Source: Tetmemena sp. SeJ-2015 (taxonomy: Eukaryota; Ciliophora; Spirotrichea; Sporadotrichida; Oxytrichidae). Taken from it: a stretch of 64,000 nucleotides of DNA. The DNA lies in contig JAJKFJ010021523.1 in NCBI GenBank assembly GCA_027382625.1, positions 1-64,000 of the forward strand, in the 5' to 3' direction. The notes beneath the pieces were generated by a model. That model was given only the letters and a program-made list of their open reading frames with translations, made no database searches and was not told where the DNA came from. Of this stretch, positions 46,675 to 60,099 are shown piece after piece (within the stretch, counting starts at the first letter, position 1; each line of letters begins with the position of its first letter). Made by a program: the position numbers and the translations under genes.

Positions 46675-48010
46675 TCAAAAATTTCCACTCGCCCAAATAT
46701 TCTTCTCAATGAGTTTTCTAGGTTATGATCCTCGCTCACTCATAGATCTCTCAAGCTAGAATAATAATCGTAAATAAGTTAGTTTGATATACTAAAATAT
46801 GAAGCTCACTCTCCTCTGGCTCCACTATCTCCTTCATTCTGTTCATATGTAAAATTAATGAGCATTTTTATCATTTTTCTGCTAAATTTGCTGATTAGAC
46901 TGAGTATTGGAGTCGGAAGTAAACCATCTCATTTAGTCGACTTGCTGCTACTAGTTTTAGAGATCAGAATGCTACTACTGTTACAATTGGCCTTCACTCG
47001 CAAAACTACCAGGTCCTTCTCTGCTGCCACTAGATCTCATCGAAGCCTAGTTTCTGTTCTGAAGGAACATGGCTGGGTCAAACTCTTCAGTTCTGCCTGA
47101 CCTGCTAAGGAAAGGATTTGCAGCGCTAGTTTGAGCTAAATTAATTTACAAGGCCCTTTGGGCAATTGTATATTTTATAGTTTGTTGAAGGAAGGGATTT
47201 CTCTGCGAAGCCTGCACGTTTTGGAGAGAGTTGCCGCTCATTTGATTAAAACTCAGACCCACATTTTGCTACTGAATCTGACTAGTATTGTTTGAAAGAG
47301 AAGCAGCTACGTATTTGGTTGTGAAATCAGCCAGAGTTGAATACTCATTCACTTGTTCTGCTCTAACTGGAGCAGAGCCATTCAAGTTAGCGCTATCTAG
47401 CCTATGACCAAACTTCACAAAGATACTATTAAACATCAATTCCTCTTTATGATTAACTTGCTAAAAGTAGCTTCTCTTCTTTAGCCGATGTTGAAGATCT
47501 GGCTATGGTTAGCTGAGCCAAAGTTTGCTCTCTCTTCCTTGGGATCCATGAACTAAGTGGCATGATTAGTCGAGTCTGAGCGATTGTCATTGAACTAGTC
47601 GGAGAATTGGTTTGATCGTGAATTCGTAGAACTAAAGAAGGGGTTGCTGCTGAAGTTATCTCTCCTCTGACTAAACTACTCAGAGTGATCTTAGTCATAG
47701 GAGCCCCCAATCTTAGAGGAAGACCACTCGCCTTCTCTCATAGTCTGATCTTAAGACTTTGCCCCCATCATCATATCTTAGTCTTTGGCCAGAATATTTC
47801 CAAGCCCAGTTCCTTTCTTCTGTCTCTTGACAACATTGAGTGAATTGAAGTTCTCCTTTTGAGGGTCAGACTAGTCCTCAATTTTCAATGACTGGCTAAT
47901 CTTTCCAGTTTTACCTTCAAAGAACTCAGACTGCAATTCTTGGATGAGGGTCTTGAACGACTCGAAAGGATTCGAAAGATTTATCGCATTCGTAGGCAAG
48001 CCCTGCTTTT
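46675..48010 (-). CDS. Ser/Asn/Gln-rich protein with repeated NPF motifs
   Basis: Minus-strand, polar protein with at least four NPF tripeptides (NLSNPFESF, SNPFFSSTN, QRNPFLQQ, AANPFLSRS). NPF is the ligand of EH domains in endocytosis, so an epsin-, AP180- or AGFG-like adaptor is possible, but no ENTH, ANTH or ArfGAP domain is visible. Near the 5' end is GLPTNAINLSNPFESF, preceded by an AG splice acceptor rather than a start codon. The first exon must therefore lie upstream, and the gene might even continue into the kelch/BTB gene. Another conserved-looking stretch is KRQKKGTGLGNILAKDQDMM. TGA is at 46675-46677. Frame changes near 47160 and 47460 need introns or IESs. Confidence 0.5.
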
Positions 48011-48184
48011 AAATAAAAACTTAAAAACTGTATTAATTATGTTTAGATATAATAGATAAAAAAAATAATCAATAAATATGTTTTAGTCTTTCTTCAAAAC
48101 AAAATAAAAGATTTTATAAGAAGTTCTTTTCTCTTAAGAAAAATCAGAGATAGATTTCTATTTACACTTCTTAAATTTGAATTA

Positions 48185-51100
48185 GTTTAATTGCTTTTGC
48201 TCCTCGTTAGAGTTTCTCAAATTGAAGTTCTTGATCTGCTTCCTTTGCTCTGACTGGTTTTCAATTCCAAGCTCTCTAGCGTACTCCTCAATCTTTTTAT
48301 GAGCCTCAAGATAACATGCCTCATATTAAATTCTCCCTAAAAGAAGCCTACTGCTATAGATATGAGATATTACTAGCCTAAAACTTCAAACAAAAAGAGT
48401 CAGTATTTAGATATGTGTTCAAATTAATTATCGTCAAAGACTTAAAAGTCTTCGTTTATTTTCTAGTCTAAAGAGCTTTCTTACGAGGAAGTCAAGGATT
48501 CAATTGATTCCGAATTCATTTGAGCCTCAAGATAGATGTATGGGAAGTTCATCAATACCTCTGTGAGCTTTGCTTCAACCTCATCCTCCTACTTCTTCTT
48601 AAAGGGATGCAAGACATGCTGGTACAAGTGATAGTTATGATACAGACTCTGCGACTCTCTCATGGCTTCATCCTACTACAAGACTTCCTGCATTCTCTCA
48701 TCGCTCTAGTCTCTCTATGCTCTTGAGCCAGAGCGAGACGACTGCTGATTCTTCCTAGAGGGGATCTAATCAGTCCCATAGATCTGCTCTATGAGGGAGT
48801 TATTCTTCTTATTGAGGTGGCTATTGATGCAAATCTGCACAAAAGAATCCCTCTTCTCCTAATTAAGCTTATCGAAGAAGGCTCTCTTGAGACTCTCATC
48901 GGCTTGGCGCTTGAAGTTGCGGAATTGATAGCTGTTCACAATCTCAAACTCATTCATGACTATGAAATTGATGCAGAAGTCTTCCAGCGATTGAGAGTTG
49001 TGGGCGTGCGCAATCAGGAAAAGCAAGAGAGCACTCTTTGAGTTTACATAGCTCTTCAGATAGCTAGAACAAATTTCAACTAGCCTAGATAAGCTGAAGT
49101 AGTCTGCGTAGATCATGAGGCGCACGAAGAAATCAACTGAGGACTTATTGATGTAAAAGTGGTCTGAGTAGATGTACTAGATGATGCAGGAGAAAAACTG
49201 CTTGGGCACTCCCTCAACTTTTATGAAGGGGTTGCGCTTTGCTCTCGCTTCAGAAAAGTCATAGGACTTTGAGAGCATACTCTTGAAGTAGGCGCAGCGT
49301 TGAGAGAGTACAGTTGAGTTTGTTTTGATGAGAGTATCCTCAACAAGGAAAAGAACGTCAAAGAACTCATCTAAGTTGCGGCACTGGTTCATGTTCATTA
49401 ATGCTTAGCAGTGAAGCCTTTCTTGGCGGTCTTCTGGTGACTGCATCAAGATAAAAGTTTGAAACATTTAAGGGAGTTAATTACAATAAGGGGGTATTTA
49501 TCTTCGCATGAGGCAAAGTCAAACTTCTGAGTTTCCTCAAGCTACTCAAAGTAAATATCATATTACAATCTCATTAACTACTCTTGCTTCTTCTTGAGTT
49601 GTTAGCTGACTGCCTTATCCATCTTTTCAATTTACTAGGCCATATTGATTTGAGCTCCTCTATAAATTTCTAAGAGAAGCTGATGCTAACCGAACTGTAT
49701 GCCTCTTTGAAGCTAAGCGTATGTCTGATCTCGAAAACTTTAAAATAAGCTATCGTAGGTCTGCTTCAAATTGAGTTCGAAGCAAATTTCGGCCACCTTC
49801 TTTACTTCCTTGAGAGTCATAGTCTTGGCGAACTTATCGCAATACAAGTACTCTAGGAAAGTGATAAAGCTGGATCTGCAATTTATCTTGTCCAACACTA
49901 TCTTATCTCCTTTAATTTAAAAACTAACTTGTTATGAAGTTTTATTGCTATTTTTATTATGAAATTTATAAGATTTATAGTAAGCACTTGATGTGAGATA
50001 ATTTATTCTAAAGCTGGTAATAAATGATGACTTTCTAAAAATATATTTCAAAATCATTCTTTATTTCATTTCTTTATAAAAATGGATATCCTTTTTTGGC
50101 AGTGTAGACTTTAGTGATGAAAGGCGCCACGAACTCATTCATTATCATAGCCTCCATCTTTTAGGTCGGGAGAGTAGGAGGGACTTGGCTTTGGATCTCT
50201 CTTTGTATCAGCCTAAATAGAACCAGTCCTCTGTGTGCATGCACCTCCTAGTATTTCCAATGCTGGTCGCCGTTTAACAATGAGTTTATATTTCACACAT
50301 TCCACTTTTCATATGAATGAGTTTTAAGGAGAAAAGAAATTTAGGCAGAAGATGATGTCTGAATTTTCCTGGCAGTTCACAAGAGACCTGTAGTCTTCCA
50401 CAATAGTGGATTGTGAGATCTGAATCTGCTGCTTCTTATGGCTTTGGAAGTCGAGGATATGCAAGTCATCGAAAAACTTTCCATCGAAACCTCCGAATTG
50501 AATGATGGACCCTCCGATAAAAAGAGCAGAGTGTCTCCTACGAGGAGATGGCAAATTTCCAGAGGCACAATGTTCCTTCCAAACAAGAGTTGCGAAATCA
50601 AACTCATGGATATCGCAAACGTCCTTCTCGTTTCTTCCTCCAATGATAAACAGTCTCCCTTAGTGAGTAGTAGAGGCATGGCCCCATCTTGTGCTGGGAA
50701 CTTTCCCCTCCGTTGGTTTTACAGCCTTGCACTCAATCCTGATTTCTAGGTTAGAAGGATCTTTGATGAAGTTACTCAAGTCAAAAATGTGCATCTCATT
50801 CATGTGCTGGTACTCACTATGACACCCTCCAAAAGTCACAACCTCTGTTTCACTGATCGCAGTGAGAGTGTGGAATCGCTTTGGAGTAAAATGGTCAATG
50901 AAATTGATTTCAGGCTTGTGCCAGGTTTCATTATCGAGATCAAAGGCCCATAAGTCCGCCAAATCTGAGAGACCTTCTCCACCCACTACTATTTTAAGAT
51001 TGGAAGAGATCAGGAAAATAGTTTTATTAAAGTTTGCTTTAAGACTGCTAAATATTTAAGTATGTCTTTTGCTATATATAGTCTCCATGACAGCTAAAAG

Positions 51101-52164
51101 ACTATTTAAATTTCTTAGATATCACTAAAGATCAACTAAGACATAGATACATATTTAAAGAAAATTTTCTCAGGCAGAGGTCTTTCTCTATTTCTTTCGA
51201 TTGTTAAATTAAAGAATTAGTAAAACACATTAAAGCATAATATATTTAATATCTTTTCAGAATTATCTTAAAATAGTTAAAATTAATCATAAATTCATGA
51301 TATCATATACTTTCCAAGTCTACAAGAAGCGTGATAGGTCCTAGCTTGTGGAAGAACAGAGTTTTCGGCATATTTAATTTTCTCAACTTTAATAGTCTTT
51401 GAAGCTCCAGATTTTGTTAGTACTGAGTGAGGTTGCTAAAACTGTAGCTTCAAAATATCATTAAATCGCTGCCTCTGAGTGTGTCCTCCTCCAAAAACGT
51501 ATATTCTACAGTTAGGTTTAATGATAAATCCAAGTATGACAAAACTCTTTATGTTACAAATCGGTACAAACTCTCTTAGGGATATTTATGTTCCACTTAC
51601 GAGTCAGTCTTCTCATAGTAGATGCTAGTGTGATTTGACCTGGATACTAAAGCCTTGTCCTCTCCTTCGACAGGAATCTCTTAATAGAGCATGCTTGTGA
51701 AGTCGAACTCCCACACATCGCCCAAATACTAGCCTATTTCATAGTTTAGAACATTCAATTATTATCCTTTCGGGACTATAGCAGTATGCCATTTTTAAAT
51801 ATATCTAACTCTCTCTCTTTAACTCGAACAGCAGGAATTTAGAGTATGGATTAGGAGACTTACCTTCATAACCACCGATGATGTAGAGGCGATTGTGGGC
51901 CTCAACGCATGACTGACCCCACCTGGCGGGTGGCTTAAGTTATCTCTTCTTATAGAGTTGATCGTTGACTGGCTTGCCCTAGTCAAGATGGATAAATTCA
52001 TTCTAGCAGTTCCTTCTAAGGTGGTCTAGGTTTGCCCAGAACATAATTTAAATTCAAATTCTCAATTATAACTCAAGCGTACTATTCTGCGCTTTATTTT
52101 TCCAATCACCTACTCCCCACACCTACTCTATCTCATAAATCATAATGTTACTCTCTATATTCAT
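48185..52164 (-). CDS. Kelch-repeat protein with two BTB domains (LZTR1-like)
   Basis: Order from the N-terminus: kelch repeats (about 52160-50330) with RWGQSCVEAHNRLYIIGGYE, FTPKRFHTLTAISETEVVTF GG, SPRRRHSALFIGGSIIQFGG, then a first BTB-like unit (about 49915-49600; SSFITFLEYLYCDKFAKTMT). A second BTB (49400-49180; FDVLFLVEDTLIKTNSTVLS, FKSMLSKSYDF) and its BACK-like helices (49125-48860; YFSLSRLVEICSSYLKSYV) follow, then a charged tail. This kelch-BTB-BACK-BTB-BACK plan is that of LZTR1, a CUL3 substrate adaptor for RAS-type GTPases. AT-rich gaps at about 49920-50090 and 51020-51320 are large introns or IESs. The start (MNIESNIMIYEIEQVWG) and stop are approximate. A related gene begins at 63.1 kb. 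Confidence 0.75.
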
Positions 52165-52449
52165 ATGATATGCTTCTATCTGGCTTTGCAAGTGTCATCG
52201 CATTTAACTTTAAAGGAGGAAAGTTTACGAACACCTGATTTTTGTAAATCATCATTTCAATGAAAATAAAGGATCAATTATGCAAGTGGATTAGAAATTA
52301 CAAGTTAAAGAGCAAAACTATTTTAGTGGGTGTTGATTATTGCAATTCCTATTCATATTTAATAATTTAGGTAAAGCTCTAAAATGGCACGGTAAATGCT
52401 TCAGCAAAGCTTAATTGATCGCTAAATTATATGCTTTTTTACAAAGGTA

Positions 52450-53384
52450 CAAGGAAGAAATAAAAGACAGGGAAGAGGAAAAGAGAAAGCAAGAGGAGTC
52501 ACTAACGACATCTCAAATATCTCACTCACTCTAAATTCTAGTCTACAGTTTAACCTTCAAACCGATATCAGAAGATTGAAAAGCAGACAAGCTAAAGCTC
52601 CAATTAGATAAAATTCATGTACTCAAGGTCGTAAAATCACTGATTGACTACAACTAAAGACTACTGAAGCAAAGTGGTTTAGAGGGCTAGAACGTTGATG
52701 ATTACATATACATGAAGATAAGTCTGATGAATCCCTCTGACTTTTAGAATGAGAATGTTCCTGTGCAAATCAAACTCCCTCATCCTCTTTACAGCGTGGA
52801 TAATCCATAAAAATGTGAGGCCTTGCTTCTAGTAAAGGATAAGCCTGAGATATACACATAGCTTTGTGCTGAATCAGACTTCCTCTCAATCACATAAATT
52901 AGGACAGTCTTCGATGTAAAAACGGAATGTGGAAACGGGAAAGCTAACGCAGTAAAGAAGTATTTGCAAAAGTTTGATCTTATCCTGATCGATGATAGAC
53001 TTAGCCTTGCTTCAGTATCCGAAAGACTTAGGTGGAGCTGATACTCTGATTAAGAAAAGACATTTCCCCATGCCTGTAAAAGTACATGGATGCGATCTGC
53101 AGTAGTCCAAAAAGAATGTGATAGAGGCATTTTAATCAGTGGGAATGCTTTTGGGTAGCTAAGCAGATTTTATAGTAAAGTGTGCCAAGACAGAGAGCAT
53201 GAGTAAAAAGGAGAGCGTGAAGAACATTATAAATTGCGCTTTGAAGGCTGTTTGCCTTATCATGTATAGCTAGAGAAAAGTGAAGCACAATAAAATTAAG
53301 CTGATCACTTTAGAAACCACTAAATCTCTTCCCTTACCCATCTATGAGGATGAGAGCTTAGTGCAGAAGTTAGAAGTCGAATGA
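52450..53384 (+). CDS. Ribosomal L1-domain protein (Utp30/RSL1D1-like)
   Basis: Nucleolar L1-fold protein likely involved in ribosome assembly. It reads KIHVLKVVKSLIDYNQRLLK, VPVQIKLPHPLYSVDNPQKC, EALLLVKDKPEIYTQLCAES, ITQIRTVFDVKTECGNGKAN, AVKKYLQKFDLILIDDRL, then after a frame change QYPKDLGGADTLIKKRHFPM, PVKVHG, and NIINCALKAVCLIM. The DxxLxDDR then LxxxLGxxxxxKKxxPxPV pattern is the L1 signature. TGA is at 53382-53384. The frame change near 53000 fits a 10-bp removal between two CTT copies, too short for me to call an IES. The 5' part (52450-52600) is basic and its frame is uncertain. Confidence 0.75.
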
Positions 53385-53584
53385 ACTTAATGCTTTCTCT
53401 ACTCAATTTAATTAAGAACAGAATAAATTTCTTTGTAAAGTATCGATTAGTCTAACCTTTTTAAAATAAGGAATAAAAAGTTAGTATCCATTCAATCTAA
53501 GAAGAGAATAACTACTAAGTGTAAGTAGTAGTATCCTTGTCTTTTTATATAAACTTGAAGAATAACTTTAATTCCAAATAAATA

Positions 53585-56500
53585 ATGAGTGACTCTCTAC
53601 ATCCTCTAAGACAAACAGGGGCTAATAACTTGCTGATTTAGCCTCACTAGTCATACATCAGCCAAAATATGCATCACCAAAGACATTAATCTCACAGTTT
53701 CTCCCCCTAAAAGTCGGAAATTTACAACAGTAATAAACTAGATAGCAGAAATTTTATGTTCGCTACAAAAGTAGAACCAATAATTGGTTTATTTTCTTTT
53801 AAATAAATAGAGGAGGTGGGAACTTAATCCACAAAAATAACAGAGCAGAAATTCACCAACAAGCTAGATTAATTATATCAGCAGCTGAATGGAATTGTAA
53901 TCGATTTTATTTTGAAAAATTTAATTAGTACAGAGAATTCAACTTCATAGAATTTTGCATCAAAGGGCAGCCGGTTAATAGAGTTGTAAATGCTGTGGGA
54001 GGTTAGCCAAAAATAGTTCCACAGCCAGCACTATTCACTAACAAAGAACTTAAGCTATTTAATCCCCACTCGAGGGAAATATAGTAACTGGTAAACTAAT
54101 CACTTGAACACGTTGGGTTAAATAATAGCTTGTAGTCCCTTAAATCTACAGCTACTACCAGCAATAAAAGGGATGCCTTTGTTACTCCTATAATAAATGT
54201 CTTTCTATTATCATTTAATAAACTCCCAGAACTAAGCAGAGTTCTATATTTGGCTTTAACAGAGGCATTCATACTTCTGACTCTAAGAATGAAATGAAAA
54301 ACAAAGCTTCCTTCTCACAACCTCCTATTTAAGTCTAGAGAAATCATCTATATTGCTTAGTAACTTTTCTCTTTTAATTTTACTTTTTTATATCAATTTA
54401 CTTTATTCTATGATTTTAATAGCAAATGAGTATCTAGACTGGGCAATCGCCTCTAAATCCTGGAAGTTCAATTTTTGACTCAAAAAGCTTTGAAGACTAG
54501 CAAATCTCTGACAATAAGTGGCAGAAAGTTATGACAAATATCAGGCCAAATGCCTAAATATCAAGGCAGCACTATCGCGATGGAGTCAAGAATCATCTTG
54601 AGAGAACGCTTTAAAATAGATCCAGCCATAAGAGAACTGCTATAACTCAACATTAGAAAGAAAGAGTCAGCACACTAAGATAGTAAAAGCTTAATCAACA
54701 ATAGACCATGAACAGGCAAGAAAACTCTCTAGTTGAGGATTCATTGATGATTGAACTCAGTAGTCAAGATAAAACAGGAAACCTGAACTAGCAATCTTAT
54801 TAAAGCTAAAGAGAGCTTTCAATATAAGTTACTGACGAGCAAAGCTTAAATGTTCTTGATCTGAAGAAGTAGAGGGAGAACTCTTTAGAGAAATATGTTG
54901 AGGGTCAAATTGAGGATACCTATCTCTCTTTGAATTAGACTTAAACTTTTAACCAAAGCCTTAGTAAAGAGAGAAAGATTTCTTTTGTAGACGTTGAGGG
55001 AAAGGTGTAAACCAAAGATATGAAGAGAAACATAGAAATCACTCCTATGAAGCACAGCTTCAATTCTTCAACTGTAGGAGGTGGTCTGAATTCTCTTCAT
55101 CAGACTAAAGATCTCAAACCTTAAAGGAAATTCATTTTATCTTTTCCAGCTCAAGCTCTAAGAAAGCTATTCCAAGCTAGTGGACTACAACTGCAGCTTT
55201 GAAATGAAGATTTCTGAACTGCTTGCTAAAGATAAGCAATAGGAATTCTTCATATTGCTGAAGTAGAGAGAGGATCTGCTTTCAGACCTCTTTCAATAGT
55301 ATTTTTAGTCTAAGCATTTCAAATAGAGATATAACTCATAATATTTTTTATCTTAAAATAGGTTTATGATATAACCTTCTCCCAATCTAAGAAAGACTGT
55401 TATTTGACATTGTGACTTGCCTGAAGGATTAAATGGCAACCTTTGCTAAATTTCACCTCATCTAGAAGGCAGCTTATGAATTCGCATATCGCCAAATTCT
55501 TGCAAAGACTGTGAGCTTAGTGCAGCGCATCTCATCATACAAAAAGAAAGAGCAATAAGACAGAGATTATGAGGATAACCTGTTCAAAAACCTTGGAAAT
55601 TTGGAGGCAGAGTTTCAAGAGTATATAAATATGTTCAAGGACGAGGAAGGGGAGGATAATGAAAGACTTACCAAGAAAACTGAATTCAGTGGCGTCACTA
55701 TAATAAAAGGGTTGGTTTTTAAATGCGAGATATTTGTTGTAAAGACTTAAGAGAAATAAGACAACAGATAGAATTGAAAGCTTCAAATATCGCACAACTT
55801 CAGCAAAAATTTAGATTTTAAGATAAATTTTGATATTTTAAAGCGCACTTTCGATGCTCGTACAATCCCATTCGACCACTTTGAAGATCAAATAAATTAC
55901 AAGTTCAAAGCTCTACAGAATGAAACTGCTAAGAAGGTTTTAAAGAGATTTTATAGGAAAGTTGAAGTCGCAGACTGGTCAACTCAAACAGAAGCTGATA
56001 CTGTGCTGCAAGACAAGATGGAGAAAATTAGAAATGATTATAGATTAAAATTAAACTATAATCAGTAGTTGGTTAATTATAAAATCTGATTTTGAAAATA
56101 TTATCAGCTAACTTGACATAATTAGCTCTCTGTTTTTGTTGAAGAAGTTAAAGACTTAATAATTTAGGTTACTTATTTCTATATCACTTTTGTTTTGCAC
56201 ATAGAAGAGCTATATAGAAACACCATAAAATCCTTGGATCTTCATCAATTAGTAGGAATTTTTAAAAATTTATTTTATGAAATTGAATTTCCTTTATTTA
56301 TCTCATCCAGCAATACTATCAACTAAAGGATGAAAAAGCAGAGTTGGAAAACGCTCACCACAGAACTCTAGAAAAGTTTTCAATGGCAGAGCAGCGAAGA
56401 TAATAGCTGGAAGAGGAGTTTGATTTATTAGAGCAGGAGACAGAGCAATTCAAACTTAAGACTAAGCTTATGACAGAGGAATTGGCTAAACAGAAGGCAA

Positions 56501-58436
56501 TTTATGCCGATCAAGTTTTGAAACTGAAGGAAACGGAAGAAGAATTGGACCACACTAAGAAAGAGATGGGAGAGTTATACTAAGCAAAGGTTGAGGTCGA
56601 GAATACCTTGAAAAGACATGTTACTATGTATGCTTAGAGTAGCTACAGTCTTGTAAAGTAAGTTACTGATTCAGCCTTCTTCACTTTAGTGGTCTTACTT
56701 TAATTGTAGGAGTGGAATGCTGAGCAAGAATCGAAGTACTGAGTAGCTTCATCAGTCCTCTTAAGAGTTTTCAAAGGCTTCCTTGCCAAAGGAAGCACCA
56801 AAGCTAATTGATGTGTAGCAGTTATAGTCCCCTACAGGAGATTCTCCTTTCAAAAGCACATATTAAATTTTAAAAAATTAAGCAAGGATGGTAAGTCTAA
56901 AAGACAAGACACGGTAGATAAGTAAAAATCTAAAAGAGATAAGAACCAATCAAACCTAAAAGGAAAGTTGGCGATACCTCCACGCAAGAATGATTAAAAT
57001 GGTCGTGACAGCTAGAGAATTTAATCTCCAGCTATACCAAACACTACGAATTCAAAGGCACCTTTCAAGGCAAATCATTCTAAGCAGGGTAGCGATTCGA
57101 TTAGAAACAAGGATGCGAATAAAGGGGTAAACTAAAGATCTACTGAGTTCATTAAAAAGAATGGAAATGAAAGAGGAGACTTCAGTCTAAGTAGAGATGA
57201 GCAGGGGATAGATGAATTCAATGTTGGTACTGAGGAAAGTGAAGATGAAAGGAATTAAGAAGGAGCATTGGGGAATGAAGAGGATGACGATTCTGAGTAT
57301 GATGAAATAGATGAGGTGACTGGAGTTACAGTTAAGAGAAGGGGGAAAAATAGAATAATAAGTAATCAGGATAGCATGATCAAAGAAAATGATGATGAAA
57401 GTATGATATCTCCAAATGGATCTCCCTTAAGCAAGCAACGGTTTTAGGTTGATGATATAAGGATCATGCCTCCAAAGGAGACGAGGCATGCTATATAATT
57501 ATAAATTCATGTTCACGTATAAACAGACATCAACAAGCTAAATTGGCCAGGGACTAAAGAACCACCTAAAATACCTATTTCTAATTTACTTATATAATAG
57601 AGGACTGGGTCTATCCTGTTGATAAAAGAGCCGAGATAAGTAAATATTTAATCTGTTATATGGAAGATAAGCAAGAAAATAACCATAATGCAGTTTTCTT
57701 ATTTGTCAAATTAAGGAGGTACACAATAAAATCCCAGATAGATCAATAGGTCAGTCTCTCCCATAAGAGATTTAAAAGAGCCATCAATCTAGAAGGGAGA
57801 AAATGTCCTTGACTTTTACGAATAATATGATGCTTTCCAACCCTCAAATAACACCTCTAGCAATTACTATTCTTACTTTGCTTATTTATGTGTAGCACTA
57901 AGTTGAATTAGCTGATGTCTGCTGGAACTAATGCAACAGATTCAACTGGAATTACATTCCCTCAAAAATCGCCACCAAAAACTAATAAGGGCAAGATATT
58001 CAAGAATAGTTTCAACTATGGATGTAAACAATATTGAATTATATTTTGAATAAAATGGAGCAAGGATTCGAGGATAGGATGATCAGAGAGCCAGAAACTT
58101 TGACGACTTGATGGTTGGATCTCCAAAGAAAATTCAAGAAGCTCTGAAAGAGAAGCAATTGAGTCAGGAAAGAGGAAATGAGTCCTCTCCCAATTTACAA
58201 TCTTTCACACAGCATGCTTTGAGTGCTATCAATAGATTCTTTCATTTAAATATAGTATATAATTATTTATTCTATTAGAAATAATATTTTTAAGAACAAG
58301 GCCAGTGTAAAAGTTAAGTACATTTAAAACTATGATCCCGCAAGTAAACTCTTAGGAAGATACACCTTCCACTAAAGAGCAGATCATAAGACTTTAGAGA
58401 ATCACTCCTTAAATTGATTTTTCAAATCAAGATTGA
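53585..58436 (+). CDS. Large coiled-coil protein, unrecognised
   Basis: Starts MSDSLHPLRQTGANNLLIQ and ends TPQIDFSNQD with TGA at 58434-58436. The first 1.5 kb is N/Q/S-rich. From about 55130 it is helical: MKISELLAKDKQQEFFILLK, then FAKFHLIQKAAYEFAYRQIL, KKKEQQDRDYEDNLFKNLGN and VLKRFYRKVEVADWSTQTEA. At about 56300-56640 is a long classical coiled coil (KDEKAELENAHHRTLEKFSM, EEELDHTKKEMGELYQAKVE). The C-terminal 1.7 kb is disordered, with an acidic block (EEDDDSEYDEIDEVTG, about 57280). Many frame changes imply introns and IESs. No family recognised; a cytoskeletal or ciliary scaffold is plausible. It may be more than one gene. Confidence 0.5.
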
Positions 58437-58641
58437 GTAAGCACTTAAAATTATTAAAACCTGTGCCCCTTATTTAATCTCAAAATTTATTTCATTTACC
58501 TTTACAAATTTTTCCCTTTTCTAGGCTTACCGCCTTTTAATTTTTCATCAGGTATCCTTAGAAAATATTTTGTAAATTAAAGAAGAGGGATAAATAATCT
58601 AAAAGTTTTAGAATAAATTTGTATACCATAGACTTATTTGA

Positions 58642-59036
58642 ATGACATCAAGCAATAAACTAAAAGATGAGTAGCTCTACGGCCACAGAGTTTGGAACTT
58701 ACTTCACTCGGCAGCCGCCTATTATCCTGAAGAACCCACTGAATAAGAGAAACAAGACTAACTGCTTTTCTTGGAAACTTTCATGGAGGTGGGATTAGAC
58801 TACGACCAGTGGGGCAAGAATTTTATTCAAAAAATGAAAGAATAGAACCCCATTCAAACAAAGTATTTGCTCATTCATTAATTTTAACTTGATAGAAAAT
58901 ATTGATTGACTTGGAGAATAGATAGAATTACTCGGAATGGATGTGCAAGCAGCATAATCTATTCAATACTGAGTTACATAAAAAGCAATATGACTGCTCT
59001 TATGAAAACTTAAAGAAGAGGTGGGGACCTCTTTGA
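58642..59036 (+). CDS. ERV1/ALR-like sulfhydryl-oxidase-fold protein lacking the CxxC
   Basis: Start MTSSNKLKDEQLYGHRVWNL at 58642, TGA at 59034-59036. The helical FAD-binding fold is recognisable: GHRVWNLLHSAAAYYPEEPT, LFLETFMEVG, NFIQKMKEQNPIQT, and after an intron or IES (about 58860-58918) YSEWMCKQHNLFNTELHKKQ and YDCSYENLKKRWG. These match the WxxLHxxAxxYP, WxCxxHNxxN and DC blocks of Erv1/ALR. Where the family has the redox YPCxxC, this protein reads GLDYDQW (about 58793-58813), so both active-site cysteines are missing while the distal Cys pair is kept. Without the CxxC, thiol oxidation in the mitochondrial intermembrane space is unlikely. It may be an inactive paralogue. Confidence 0.75.
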
Positions 59037-60095
59037 CATGCTTAAAATGCTAACAGTCCAAAGTACCTAAAAGATCTTATGAGTTTGAGTAAGCATACAA
59101 TTCTTCAATGTCTATAAGTTAAATTTTAGATTTAATTTCTTTAAAATTAAAATTTTTGTGTGAGCTAACAACATTAATTACAAATATTAGATTTTCCCCT
59201 ATAACTATATCTATTTATTATACAAGCAGAATGATTGAGTAAAGGACACTCTTTCTTTATTTTTTTCAATTTTTGGGTGATCATATATTTTGATATTTAG
59301 CGCACTAGTTTAATAATTTTATTAGTCAGTGACTAATAAAATTAAAAATAGATTGTAAATTGAATGAATTGAGTTTAGAATTTAGTTCACTTTTGAGTAA
59401 ATTGATGTCAGACCTTCTTAAGCTTAGGTCTCTATATTCAAAAACTGTAAGTTTGCTGGATAATAAAGGATTTCCTCCCTTTATTGTTTTAACTATAAGA
59501 AAATTTAATCATAAGAGGTAATAAAAAGATGCATTCAATGCTTATTAAATATTTAAGGAAACAGTTTTGTCCTTAATTCCTATTTCTCTTTTTGATAATA
59601 TGTACCAGAAATATTTGAAAAAAATTATTTTATAAATTAAATTTATTTGTTTTTTAAAGGCAACTGAACTATGTCAGCGCAAATAATTCAAACTATTAAA
59701 GTTTTTACAAAATTTGTTTTTCTTTCAAAGATTTGTTTTTGGAATAGATTTTTTTTAATCAAATTTTATAAAAATTTTTTTTAAAATTTTCTTTTAAAAT
59801 ACTTTTCAAGAAAGAAAATTTCTTTTTTAAATTTTTCTTAAGGCTTCCTTTATGATTATTTTCTTGATTTAAGACTCTAAGCAATATTTGGGGAGTTTTT
59901 TAAAAATTTTTAATTTTTTTTTTAAAAAAATTTAAATAAAAAAAAGTTTTAAAATTTAAATTTAACAATATTCTTTTTTTATTTAAATTATTTCTACTTT
60001 TTTTTGGGGGGGGTTAATTATTCTCCTTAATTTATTAAGGGGTTTTTTTCAATTTTAATAAAAAAAAATTTAATATATATTGATTTAGAAGATAA
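59037..60095. other. AT-rich spacer with poor-consensus block
   Basis: AT-rich, no coding seen. From about 59690 to 60070 the sequence is dominated by runs of T, A and one of G (TTTTGGGGGGGGTTAATT region near 60001-60017), unlike real neighbouring DNA. Most likely a gap fill or low-quality consensus. Confidence 0.55.
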
Positions 60096-60099
60096 GAAG

